A stretch of 64,000 nt of DNA from Rhynchopus sp. YZ270_cl-10 (lineage: Eukaryota; Euglenozoa; Diplonemea; Diplonemida; Diplonemidae): positions 682,001-746,000 of the forward strand of contig OZ037840.1 in the NCBI GenBank assembly GCA_964035575.1. The letters run 5' to 3'. The translations under genes were made by a program, and so were the position numbers. Under the pieces are notes generated by a model. That model was given only the letters and a program-made list of their open reading frames with translations, had not been told where the DNA came from and did not search any database. Numbering within the stretch: position 1 is the first letter of the stretch; each line of letters opens with the position of its first letter. Positions 43,599-53,843 of this stretch are shown piece after piece.

Positions 43599-44286
43599 CA
43601 GGGTATTAGGGTGGTTAAAAAAACTGGTTTTGAAAACCGGTTTTTCCAAAAACTGGTTTTCAAAAGAAAAAAACAGAGTCTAAAGAGACTAAAACAACCA
43701 AGTTTTCAAAAAAAAAAACAGAGAAATCTGGAGGGGAAAAAAAAACCGACACTTTTCACCAGGCCTTTCTGTGAATGTCTTTAAGGCGGACTCAATTTCC
43801 CCCCCCGCCTGGTAGAACCGTGGTTGCACCACGGGAGTGCCTTTGGGAAATGGCTGTTCCTATTTTTTTTTTTGCCTGCGGCGCCATTTTTCATTTTTTG
43901 CTCCGCAAAAAAGGGTTCGTTGAGTGGCTCTGTGGTGTAAAAAGCTAGATTTTTACACCGTACCCTCAAAAATTTTCGCCTGCGGCGCCATTTTATGTTA
44001 TTTCTTTGCTCCGCAAAAAAAGAAAACATACAGTCCCTCTCCCTGTTCCCTGTCTACCCTGGGTCAGCAGCGCCGAAAAATATTTTGAGCAAAAAACAAG
44101 CTGACCTCCCCAATCTTGAAATCTGGATTCCTGGATAAGACACTGACCCCCGAAAAACCCAAAAAGGGTGACTGTGTCCGTCAACGGTGGAGGTTTTCGC
44201 AGGAAACACTAGTTTTCGCCACCCAGGAGAGAAAACCAGAAAAACCAGTTTTTTCCGGAATTTTGGATTTTCACCCTAATACCCTG
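43599..44286. mobile_element. hAT-like non-autonomous element, 688 bp, TSD TTTCAACC
   Basis: The terminal inverted repeat is CAGGGTATTAGGGTG (left) with its exact complement on the right, followed by AAACTGGTTTT-type subterminal repeats. The 8-bp direct repeat TTTCAACC lies at 43591-43598 and 44287-44294. The interior carries a minus-strand copy of the GGCGCCGCAGGC repeat family (43790-44050). No transposase is present. Confidence 0.8.
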
Positions 44287-44294
44287 TTTCAACC

Positions 44295-45306
44295 CAAAAA
44301 CAAAAAAAAAAAAGGGGGGAAAAAGGAAAAATGAAAAGAACGAAAAGGTGTATGTGATGACCCTTCTCAAATGCTTTCTGTTGTCCTAAATTGAAAGTGT
44401 GTGAGTTTGATTTTCTTCTTCTTTTTTTTCTTCTTTCAAAAACGAGTCCACGTCACTATCAGAAACAAACAATCCACATAAATGGTGTGGCCCGATTTCT
44501 GGTTTTGCGTGTCTCAAGAATGGCCCAAGAATGGCCCAAAAGTGGGTTAAATCGAGGGGGGGTCCCTTTTTTAATTTGTTACCCGGTGTTTTTTTTTGGG
44601 TGGTTTTCACAGGGCTCTCGCCAATCACCCCTTTTGGCCAAAATGGGGGGTGATTTGGGGTCCCCGAGCTTTCCCCCCGTAAAAGCGGTCGCGCGCGCGC
44701 TTCGCGCGCGCGACTCCCTGCCAGTGCAGGGAGGCGAGGCGCTTTCTCCCCTCGTTTGGGGTCAGCTTGTTTTTATGCCCAAAAATTTTTTCAGCACTGC
44801 TGACCAGGGACATTGGGAACATAGGGAACTGTATGTATGTACTCTTTTTTTGCGGAGCAAAAAAAAATAATACAAAATGGCGCCGCAGGCGAAAAAAAAA
44901 TTAAGGTACGGTGTAAAAAGCTAGCTTTTACATCACATACTCACTCAACGAAACCTTTTTTGCGGAGCAAAAAAGGAAAAATGGCGCCGCAGGCAAAAAA
45001 AAATTGAGGTACAGTCTGGATGATGCGGTCAGCAACCCAGTTCCCCATGGTACTCCCGTGGTTCAACCCTGGGATTTTTTTTTTTTTTTTTTTTTTTTAG
45101 AGGGGTGATCCGAAACCCGGATCACCCCTCTTTTTTTTAATATTTTTTTTTTTTGGGTGATTTAAAACCCGATCACCCCCCGGCGAGAGCCATGGGTTTT
45201 CACGCTAGGTCTGACCCGGAGGCACCTCTGCATAGTGACTGGAGGGGAAATTTGGGGTGGTCCTAACCTTTCGGTTAGGAATAATTCACAACACGGTGGC
45301 TAAAAT
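44295..45306. other. gene-poor region with GC hairpins and a repeat copy
   Basis: 44692-44713 is a GCGCGCGC-TTCG-GCGCGCG hairpin. 44830-45060 is a plus-strand copy of the GGCGCCGCAGGC family. 45100-45135 is a palindrome, AGAGGGGTGATCCG and complement. No gene is seen; the 159-codon frame at 44391 is built of repeats. Confidence 0.5.
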
Positions 45307-46363
45307 CTGTACTGTACTGTACTGTACTGTACTGTACTGTACTGTACTGTACTGTACTGTACTGTACTGTACTGTACTGTACTGTACTGTACTGTACTGT
45401 ACTGTACTGTACTGTACTGTACTGTACTGTACTGTACTGTACTGTACTGTACTGTACTGTACTGTACTGTACTGTACTGTACTGTACTGTACTGTACTGT
45501 ACTGTACTGTACTGTACTGTACTGTACTGTACTGTACTGTACTGTACTGTACTGTACTGTACTGTACTGTACTGTACTGTACTGTACTGTACTGTACTGT
45601 ACTGTACTGTACTGTACTGTACTGTACTGTACTGTACTGTACTGTACTGTACTGTACTGTACTGTACTGTACTGTACTGTACTGTACTGTACTGTACTGT
45701 ACTGTACTGTACTGTACTGTACTGTACTGTACTGTACTGTACTGTACTGTACTGTACTGTACTGTACTGTACTGTACTGTACTGTACTGTACTGTACTGT
45801 ACTGTACTGTACTGTACTGTACTGTACTGTACTGTACTGTACTGTACTGTACTGTACTGTACTGTACTGTACTGTACTGTACTGTACTGTACTGTACTGT
45901 ACTGTACTGTACTGTACTGTACTGTACTGTACTGTACTGTACTGTACTGTACTGTACTGTACTGTACTGTACTGTACTGTACTGTACTGTACTGTACTGT
46001 ACTGTACTGTACTGTACTGTACTGTACTGTACTGTACTGTACTGTACTGTACTGTACTGTACTGTACTGTACTGTACTGTACTGTACTGTACTGTACTGT
46101 ACTGTACTGTACTGTACTGTACTGTACTGTACTGTACTGTACTGTACTGTACTGTACTGTACTGTACTGTACTGTACTGTACTGTACTGTACTGTACTGT
46201 ACTGTACTGTACTGTACTGTACTGTACTGTACTGTACTGTACTGTACTGTACTGTACTGTACTGTACTGTACTGTACTGTACTGTACTGTACTGTACTGT
46301 ACTGTACTGTACTGTACTGTACTGTACTGTACTGTACTGTACTGTACTGTACTGTACTGTACT
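45307..46363. repeat. (ACTGT)n satellite, about 211 copies
   Basis: A 1057-bp array of a 5-bp unit with no interruption visible. Written from another base it is (GTACT)n, so it shares the GTAC palindrome with the two 7-mer satellites. No inverted repeats flank it; the right edge continues as TATACTGTGTATACTGTG. Confidence 0.97.
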
Positions 46364-46556
46364 CCCAATCCCCCGTGTATACTGTGTATACTGTGTAAAG
46401 GGCAAAAAAATTAAAAAATACACCTAAAAAAACACGGCTCAAGAATGGCCCAAAAGTGGGTTAAATCGAGGGGCGGGCCACACCAATAAAAGTAAAAAAA
46501 AAAAGTTTGGGTACATATTGTGCCCTATACCTTCTATTCAGTAGAATAGTATAATG

Positions 46557-47440
46557 ACTTTTTCAACTTACCTTCCTTCACCCCCCTGTAAGGGTAACCG
46601 TAGGTGAAGTAAGGTATAGTATTGAAATCGATGTGGGGGGGGAGTAAAGGGTCAATTTTACAAAACCAGATTTTGAGGAAAATTTTAGCCAAAAATGGGC
46701 CCCACGTATAAGGAACCGGGCTCATATTTCTCAAAATTTAAGTGATCAAAAAATTGTCCAATTTTCGAGATTGACCCCACCACTGCACGGGCGGAGCCCA
46801 AAAATGCAAATAAGGACCCTTTTCAACTTACCTTCCTTCACCCCCCTGTAAGGGTAACAATGAAATACAATACAAAACAAACAGAGTAGCAAAAACAAAA
46901 ACAAAAACAACAAAGTTGAAACAAACTTTTTCAAACCCCCTGTAAGGGTAACCGTAGGTGAAGTAAGGTATAGTATTGAAATCGATGTGGGGGGGGAGTA
47001 AAGGGTCAATTTTACAAAACCAGATTTTGAGGAAAATTTTAGCCAAAAATGGGCCCCACGTATAAGGAACCGGGCTCATATTTCTCAAAATTTAAGTGAT
47101 CAAAAAATTGTCCAATTTTCGAGATTGACCCCACCACTGCACGGGCGGAGCCCAAAAATGCAAATAAGGACCCTTTTCAACTTACCTTCCTTCACCCCCC
47201 TGTAAGGGTAACCGTAGGTGAAGTAAGGTATAGTATTGAAATCGATGTGGGGGGGGAGTAAAGGGTCAATTTTACAAAACCAGATTTTGAGGAAAATTTT
47301 AGCCAAAAATGGGCCCCACGTATAAGGAACCGGGCTCATATTTCTCAAAATTTAAGTGATCAAAAAATTGTCCAATTTTCGAGATTGACCCCACCACTGC
47401 ACGGGCGGAGCCCAAAAATGCAAATAAGGACCCTTTTTAA
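46557..47440. repeat. tandem repeat of a 261-bp unit, three copies
   Basis: The unit runs from CTTACCTTCCTTCACCCCCC through ATTGAAATCGATGTGGGGGG, GGGCCCCACGTATAAGGAAC and CACTGCACGGGCGGAGCCC. Copies start near 46569, 46830 and 47184. The second holds an extra segment of about 93 bp (46855-46945, CAACAAAGTTGAAACAAAC), a sequence also present near 18055 and 24285. Identity between units is close to complete. Confidence 0.85.
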
Positions 47441-47543
47441 TTTGTTCTCTTGAAATGTGTAATTTCATGTTTTCGCGAAAAAAATAACAACTGATCCTAC
47501 AAGGGTTGAAGGAAGGTGGTTGAAAACAACAATAACAACAAGG

Positions 47544-47983
47544 ACAAGTAATTGCTAAGAAAAAAGCGGGGTGTGCTGTGGAAAACTCCGCGCGATTTTC
47601 GAAACCACCGTAGCATCCTGGCGATTTGCTGGAGGTGCTGCTGCGCCTGGTGTGATCGATGTGTTGTAGTCTGTGCATTCTGTGTTCCTTCCGCACTGCT
47701 CCAACGACGACGACAATGTGGGGAGCCTGTGGGCAAAAACGAGCTGGACCACGCCGAGCCTGCCGAGCGGGCGTCCAACAACGCTATCGAGCAGATGGTG
47801 CTGGACGAAGAGGACAGCCCCCCTTCTTGAACGTTTCAGATGCTGGCGTCCCAGTGGGTCTGGCAGCGTACGAAGAGCGTTAGCATACCTGCAGAAGAGC
47901 AGAATGCTGGGCGTGTTGTAGATTATTTCTACAGGATGGAGTTCCACACCACACCCCGTTTTTTTTCCGATAGCAATTACTTG
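47544..47983. mobile_element. 440-bp element with imperfect 45-bp inverted ends and a coding-like core
   Basis: The ends are CAAGTAATTGCTA then CGGGGTGTGNTGTGGAA, inverted at the right. The core is GC-rich. On the + strand one frame reads CDRCVVVCAFCVPSALLQRR then QMVLDEEDSPPS and a stop, a Cys-rich pattern that may be a transposase or captured gene fragment. Neither the family nor a target duplication was recognised. Confidence 0.45.
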
Positions 47984-48345
47984 TTTTGCTTTGAACACTT
48001 CTGCCAATTCAAAAAAAATTTAAAAAAAAAAACTCAAAGCAAAAACCCAATGATGGGCTCAGAGCGCACCTCGTCTTTGGCGGTTGTCGAGACAACAAAA
48101 AAGACGCCACTTTATTTTTACTTGTAGGTTACGACATTCGTCCCATCTTCGCGCATCCGTGTCGCACCAAGCGCATGTTCGAACACCACGCGCTACTGTG
48201 CCAGCGTTATCGAACTTCGTCTGGGCATTAGGCTTTATCCCTGACAACACCTTGTGCAAGACTACGCAGTTTGATGCTTTGCGATTTTTGTCGTTCGGAA
48301 TGTGAAGCTTAAGTTCATATCTTATTACTAATAGCTCTTCCTTAT

Positions 48346-48502
48346 TGTCCCTCCCAACACACCTTCCCGCAATGCTCCTACACCAACCTACTGCACCTAT
48401 CCTCTGCGACCTCTGGCCTGGGTCGGTTGCATTCATCACGACGTTCTTTCTGACACACACACCATCACCACACCACAGGACTCTCAAACTAGGGTTTGCA
48501 TC
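48346..48502 (+). promoter_or_regulatory. conserved 5' leader of the type B cyclase genes
   Basis: A block of about 150 bp (CAATGCTCCTACACCAACC ... CTGCGACCTCTGGCCTGGG ... CACACCACAGGACTCTC, then GGGTTTGCATC before ATG) is nearly identical before all four type B genes: 48346-48502, 51947-52094, 55057-55211 and 60490-60643. Conservation outside the coding frame suggests a shared promoter or 5' UTR. The CCACACCACAG/GACTC point could be a splice acceptor. Confidence 0.55.
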
Positions 48503-50257
48503 ATGTGGAGCATAAAGCGTTGGTACAGATCCGTGCTGTCCTTGGATGGCACGCTGAGCAAGAGGAAGCAGCAGGTGCGTGCGCTGTTCTTTGGGTTTAA
48601 TGTTGCCACCCTTCTGGGGGCACTTGTGTACATACCATCCAGCACGGAAAAATTTGACCTAGAGCCTATTTTTGCAGTGGCACTGATTATAGTTTCCTTC
48701 GTGTCGCTCTTCGCGGTGTTGGCGGTGCTGTCTAAGATGAACCTGACAGCCGGCCTGATGACCTCATGTGCGTACGGCAACGGGTTTGCCATGTGCCTGG
48801 GCGATCTGACCTACCGTGTGAAGGGGGATACGATGTGGGCACCCTTAGTGCTCATAGTCGACCTCCTGCTTGTGATGGAGGTGCCCACACGCTACACAGT
48901 GGTGTTCGTTGCTGGTGTCACAGTGTGGCTGTGCACTGCGTCGTTTGAGGAAATGTTTCGCTTTGGCCTGTTCGACCTTCCCGGGTTGCTCCCGCAACAC
49001 GGTGTTCACGGGAGATGGGAGCTACACCGTAAGCAAGGTGAGTGCACGGAGCTTCCCTGTGCCAGGGACAATGGTCTGCTGGTGTCCGCGGTGGCAGTGT
49101 TCCTGATTGACTTCATCGCAACAAGGGGCTTTGCACGTGACATGCTAAAGGAGCAGGCAACAATGCAGAGGACGATTAACGTGGTGCAGGAGATTGCGAG
49201 TCTGCTCGCAAGGTACGATGTGGAGGAGGTGGCGGAGTTGCTGGCGACACACGAGCATGAACTACCTGAGGGGATGGCGGCGGCACTGCGGAGGTTGGAG
49301 CAGAACCTGCGTGTGTACAAGGCGTACCTCCCGCAGACGTGTCTGCCGTTTGAGGAGGATCTTCACGAAGGGGACAGTGCCAGTTTCACTTATTCGAGCG
49401 AGACAAGCTCACAAGCTTCCAGCAGGCGAATGAGTGTTGTGAAGCCTGAGACAGTGGTGCGTGTCTTGGGTCTTGCTCAGGCAAAGGCAACACTGTTCTC
49501 AGTGAACATCAAAGACACACTGCGTCTGCTTGAGGATGACAGCGCACGCTTCTCTGAGCTCTTCACAGCAATGCTGCTGGGCGTGTTACGTGCAACAGAA
49601 GCAAAGCAAGGGATGGTGGACGTCTTCGTGGGGGACAAGGTCCACTGCTCGTTCAACGTCTCACGGAAGTGTATAACCCACGCCACCTCAGCACTGCATG
49701 CAGCAACAATGCTGTTTCGGACAAGCAGCAATGACTTGTCTGCACACTTCAACATCGGGATAGCGACTGGGAAGCTGCTGCGTGGTGACATGGGGTGTGA
49801 GGTGATGCGCCGCTTCAGCATGGTGGGTGCGCTTGTGCGTGACGTGCACCTCATTGAACGTGCAGGACGTGTGTTTGGCTGTGACGTGCTGTGCAACCGC
49901 ATCTGCTTCAGCGATGCTGAGTGTGAACACCAAGTGCGTCTGATCCCCTGCAAGGTTGAAGTGTCACAGGGCTGCGAGACTGAGGTTGTGGCTGAGCTGG
50001 TGGTATCAGACGACAAGCTTGCTGTTGGCGCCAACGAGGACAACGAGTGGATGTACGTTATTGGAGACAACAGGCGTTGGGATGCTTACAACACAGCTGT
50101 GCGCATGTATCTACTGGGGTCTGCGACGGCAGATGATGTGAGTGCTCAGGCAAAAGAGGGCGACCGCATCAGCACCCCAGTGACCGTAGTGGCGGGTGCA
50201 ATACGCGTGTTGAACTTACCTGTGTACGATAGTCTGGCGAAGCAGTGCACACAATAA
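48503..50257 (+). CDS. membrane cyclase-like protein, type B copy 1 (C2-like domain only)
   Basis: The product has 584 aa, starting MWSIKRWYRSVLSLDGTLSK. About six TM segments lie within residues 27-207. The juxtamembrane helix RGFARDMLKEQATMQRTINV (208-227) continues to NLRVYKAYLPQTC. A Ser-rich linker (300-325) precedes a cyclase-like domain at about 328-470. The first metal Asp is replaced (LFSVNIKD, Asn335), no Lys is in place, GD is kept at 377-378, and the Asn/Arg pair is absent (MRRFSMVGALVRDVHLIER). The pattern matches the degenerate C2 of the type A proteins better than C1. It is probably non-catalytic, perhaps a binding or regulatory partner. The tail of about 110 residues (SDDKLAVGANEDNEW...) has no known domain. 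Confidence 0.82.
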   Translation: MWSIKRWYRSVLSLDGTLSKRKQQVRALFFGFNVATLLGALVYIPSSTEKFDLEPIFAVALIIVSFVSLFAVLAVLSKMNLTAGLMTSCAYGNGFAMCLGDLTYRVKGDTMWAPLVLIVDLLLVMEVPTRYTVVFVAGVTVWLCTASFEEMFRFGLFDLPGLLPQHGVHGRWELHRKQGECTELPCARDNGLLVSAVAVFLIDFIATRGFARDMLKEQATMQRTINVVQEIASLLARYDVEEVAELLATHEHELPEGMAAALRRLEQNLRVYKAYLPQTCLPFEEDLHEGDSASFTYSSETSSQASSRRMSVVKPETVVRVLGLAQAKATLFSVNIKDTLRLLEDDSARFSELFTAMLLGVLRATEAKQGMVDVFVGDKVHCSFNVSRKCITHATSALHAATMLFRTSSNDLSAHFNIGIATGKLLRGDMGCEVMRRFSMVGALVRDVHLIERAGRVFGCDVLCNRICFSDAECEHQVRLIPCKVEVSQGCETEVVAELVVSDDKLAVGANEDNEWMYVIGDNRRWDAYNTAVRMYLLGSATADDVSAQAKEGDRISTPVTVVAGAIRVLNLPVYDSLAKQCTQ

Positions 50258-52094
50258 TTCACGTTGGCACCTCAGATTGTGCCATCCACGACATTTTTGT
50301 GTACATATGTGCACTGGAGCAGGGAAGCGTTCAACACGTTAACCTCTTCCCTCGCTATTGAGGTGGACGTGTGAGGCGAAGCTTTTACATTACCCTCCCC
50401 ACACCCTTTTTTTTCTTCCCCTTTTTGTCCCAACACGACCCATTTTCGAGCTTCTGTCATTGTGCCAGATGCAGGCCTCCTTCCGCAGGTATGCAACTGT
50501 ATGACAGGCAGCGTCTGCAATGAAACATCTTTCCAGATGTAAATGCACTTAGGACTGCATGGTGCACCGGTCATGTAAGGTGCACTGTCATGAGAGGGCT
50601 TTGTATAATTCTGGGGGGCAAAATACCGGTTTTAATTTTTACTTTTTTTTTTTTTGAGGGGAGGCAATTACACAGGAGAGGACCGGTAATATTTATTCTT
50701 TATTTTCCCTCCCCAACACACCTTTGTTGTCAGACCGGTCTTGCCGCCCACATCCTTGTTGGGAGTTGTGCTGTCTGTATGCTACTTTGGGATACTCACG
50801 TTGTGCTTATTGTTTATTTTGTTATTTTCCTTTTCTTTGTAATTTATTCTAGTACGGGTCATCTGGGCAAGCGTCGCTCAACCAATGATACGTGGTCGCC
50901 GTTTTTTATTACGCCAGATACAAGTTAGAATATCTCGTTTTCCGTTTTCTTTTCAGCTGATTTTCCTTTTCTAGTGTTTGTCGACCAGTGGTTGTTTCTC
51001 GGTAACTGATCATTATTTGAATTCACCACGACTCTTTGGTCCCAAAACATGTCGGTTCTCGGATTTCGTACTTTCAGGGCTACCTACTCCCCCCCGTGCA
51101 TAAGTCTGCGTATAAGTCCGATTTTTGGGGGGGCTGAGGGCCTCCGGATTTATACACAGGGTTTCGGACTTATGCACGGGTTTCGGACTTATACACCGGT
51201 TTTGTGCACCCAGACCCATGCAGTGTCACATGACCTCAGTGTGAGTGACCCACACATGAGGGAATGTGACACCAATCTTCATGCTTCTCATGTCAAAACA
51301 TCATCCTCACAATTCTCAAAGATGCGAACCTGTTACTGCAAAATTGTGGAAAACTTTGCACCCCAAACGGTATCTACAGCCAAAAGGTGCCCTTTGTTGC
51401 TGGGAGTTGCTTCTCATGTTTGATACACTGCACAGCAGGCATGCCTCTGAGTCCAACGCTGTTTGGCCTGCCTGCCGCGTTGTACCGAAGGTGCACGAAG
51501 ACAGGGTAAATTTTCGTGATTCCTGGTGAATGCACCGCCAATAAAAATAAAATTGCGCTCGCTTCGCGAGCGGGAAAACGCCCCAAAAAAGTTCTCCCCA
51601 GTACAGAAAACCGGTGCATAAGTCGGCCTGTGCATAAGTCCGATCCTGAGCCCAAATCTGCCCGGACTTATACACGGGTAATGGGGGTCGGACTTATGCA
51701 CGGGGGAGGGTAGGTACATGCTTTATGTTCTATTTGTATGTAGTTATGTATTTTCCAAGTGGACCTGACTACCCGATGTTACACTTACTTTTATATGAAA
51801 CAATTTTACTTTTAATCCTACCTTTTAGCGAAAAACACTCCCACCCTCCCCAATACAGAAATCTGTTTTTGTCCCCAGACTGCCCCCCTGTTTTAGATAC
51901 GGAGTGCCTTTTGTTTTAAATAAAAAGTATTTATTGCTTAAAACCCCAACACACCTTCCCGCAATGCTCCTACACCAACCTACTGCACCTATCCTCTGCG
52001 ACCTCTGGCCTGGGTCGGTTGCATTCATCACGACGTTCTTTCTGACACACACACCATCACCACACCACAGGACTCTCAAACTAGGGTTTGCATC
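50258..52094 (+). other. spacer between type B copies 1 and 2
   Basis: 50258-50620 is a 3' flank shared with copies 3 and 4 (CCATCCACGACATTTTTGTG; TTCCCCTTTTTGTCCCAAC; GGGCTTTGTATAATTC). 50411-50419 is the empty site of the 3 kb hAT-like element found after copy 3. 51081-51716 is a foldback listed separately. 51860-51940 repeats sequence from 23840-23920. The conserved leader of copy 2 starts at 51947. Confidence 0.55.
51081..51716. mobile_element. 636-bp foldback element with GTGCATAAGTCCGA repeats
   Basis: The ends TACCTACTCCCCCCGTGCAT (left) and GCACGGGGGAGGGTAGGTA (right) are inverted, followed by several ACTTATGCACGGG or TATACACCGG units on each side. The core (51205-51530) is homologous to 39050-39345: one part (GTGAGTGACCCACACATGAG) lies in the same orientation, the rest (TGTTGCTGGGAGTTG..., GGTGCACGAAGACAGGGT) in inverted orientation. 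Confidence 0.6.
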
Positions 52095-53843
52095 ATGTGG
52101 AGCATAAAGCGTTGGTACAGATCCGTGCTGTCCTTGGATGGCACGCTGAGCAAGAGGAAGCAGCAGGTGCGTGCGCTGTTCTTTGGGTTTAACATTTCCG
52201 CCTTTATTTTTGCACTTCTGCTTATACCATCCAGCAGGGAAAGATTTGACCTAGAGCCTATGTTTGCAGTGGCACTGACTATGGTTTCCTTCGTGTCGCT
52301 CTTCGCGGTGTTGGCGGTGCTGTCTAAGATGAACCTGACATCCGGTCTGGTGGTCTTGTGTGCGTACGGCTACGGGCTTGCCGTATGCATATCCGACCTG
52401 GCACACCGTGTGAAGGGGGAAACAATGTGGGCACCCTTAGTGCTCTTAGTCGACTTCCTGCTTGTGATGGAGGTGCCCACACGCTACACAGTGGTGTTCG
52501 TTGCTGGTGTCACAGTGTGGTTGTGCACTGCGTCGTTTGAGGAAATGTTGCGCTTTGGCCTGTTCGACCTTCCCGGGTTGCTCCCGCAACACGGTGTTCA
52601 GGGGAGATGGGAGCTACACCGCGAGCAAGGTGAGTGCACGGAGCTTCCCTGTGTTAGGGTCAGCGTGGTGTCCTCGGTGGCAGTGTTCCTGATTGACTTC
52701 ATCGCAACAAGGGGCTTTGCACGTGACATGCTAAAGGAGCAGGCAACAATGCAGAGGACGATTAACGTGGTGCAGGAGATTGCGAGTCTGCTCGCAAGGT
52801 ACGACGTGGAGGAGGTGGCGGAGTTGCTGGCGACACACGAGCATGAACTGCCTGAGGGGATGACGACGGCACTGCGGAGGTTGGAGCAGAACCTGCGTGT
52901 GTACAAGGCGTACCTCCCGCAGACGTGTCTGCCGTTTGAGGAGGATCTTCACGAAGGGGACAGTGCCAGTTTCACTTATTCGAGCGAGACAAGCTCACAA
53001 GCTTCCAGCAGGCGAATGAGTGTTGTGAAGCCTGAGACAGTGGTGCGTGTCTTGGGTCTTGCTCAGGCAAAGGCAACACTGTTCTCAGTGAACATCAAAG
53101 ACACACTGCGTCTGCTTGAGGATGACAGCGCACGCTTCTCTGAGCTCTTCACAGCAATGCTGCTGGGCGTGTTACGTGCAACAGAAGCAAAGCAAGGGAT
53201 GGTGGACGTCTTCGTGGGGGACAAGGTCCACTGCTCGTTCAACGTCTCACGGAAGTGTATAACCCACGCCACCTCAGCACTGCATGCAGCAACAATGCTG
53301 TTTCGGACAAGCAGCAATGACTTGTCTGCACACTTCAACATCGGGATAGCGACTGGGAAGCTGCTGCGTGGTGACATGGGGTGTGAGGTGATGCGCCGCT
53401 TCAGCATGGTGGGTGCGCTTGTGCGTGACGTGCACCTCATTGAACGTGCAGGACGTGTGTTTGGCTGTGACGTGCTGTGCAACCGCATCTGCTTCAGCGA
53501 TGCTGAGTGTGAACACCAACTGCGTCTGATCCCCTGCAAGGTTGAAGTGTCACAGGGCTGCGAGACTGAGGTTGTGGCTGAGCTGGTGGTATCAGACGAC
53601 AAGCTTGCTGTTGGCGCCAACGAGGACAACGAGTGGATGTACGTTATCGGAGGCAACGGGCGTTGGGATGCTTACAACACAGCTGTGCGCATGTATCTAC
53701 TGGGGTCTGCGACGGCAGATGATGTGAGTGCTCAGGCAACAGAGGGCGACCGCATCAGCACCCCAGTGACCGTAGTGGCGGGTGCAATACGCGTATTGAA
53801 CTTACCTGTGTACGATAGTCTGGCAAAGCAGTGCACACAATAA
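52095..53843 (+). CDS. membrane cyclase-like protein, type B copy 2 (C2-like domain only)
   Basis: The product has 582 aa with the same plan as copy 1. The first TM region differs (NISAFIFALLLIPSSRERFD). Residues 80-125 follow copy 3 (LTSGLVVLCAYGYGLAV, ETMWAPLVLLVDFLLV). From the juxtamembrane helix to the end it follows copy 1 almost without change (CITHATSALHAATMLF, RTSSNDLSAHF). It is therefore a mosaic of the two. The substituted catalytic positions (Asn in LFSVNIKD; RRFSMVGALVRDV) are the same. The 3' flank is different from the other three copies. Confidence 0.82.
   Translation: MWSIKRWYRSVLSLDGTLSKRKQQVRALFFGFNISAFIFALLLIPSSRERFDLEPMFAVALTMVSFVSLFAVLAVLSKMNLTSGLVVLCAYGYGLAVCISDLAHRVKGETMWAPLVLLVDFLLVMEVPTRYTVVFVAGVTVWLCTASFEEMLRFGLFDLPGLLPQHGVQGRWELHREQGECTELPCVRVSVVSSVAVFLIDFIATRGFARDMLKEQATMQRTINVVQEIASLLARYDVEEVAELLATHEHELPEGMTTALRRLEQNLRVYKAYLPQTCLPFEEDLHEGDSASFTYSSETSSQASSRRMSVVKPETVVRVLGLAQAKATLFSVNIKDTLRLLEDDSARFSELFTAMLLGVLRATEAKQGMVDVFVGDKVHCSFNVSRKCITHATSALHAATMLFRTSSNDLSAHFNIGIATGKLLRGDMGCEVMRRFSMVGALVRDVHLIERAGRVFGCDVLCNRICFSDAECEHQLRLIPCKVEVSQGCETEVVAELVVSDDKLAVGANEDNEWMYVIGGNGRWDAYNTAVRMYLLGSATADDVSAQATEGDRISTPVTVVAGAIRVLNLPVYDSLAKQCTQ

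Noticed and set aside
45257-46442. Open frames of 360-385 codons (LYCTV / YSTVQ repeats)
   Set aside because: Translations of the (ACTGT)n satellite, open on both strands; no codon or domain signal.
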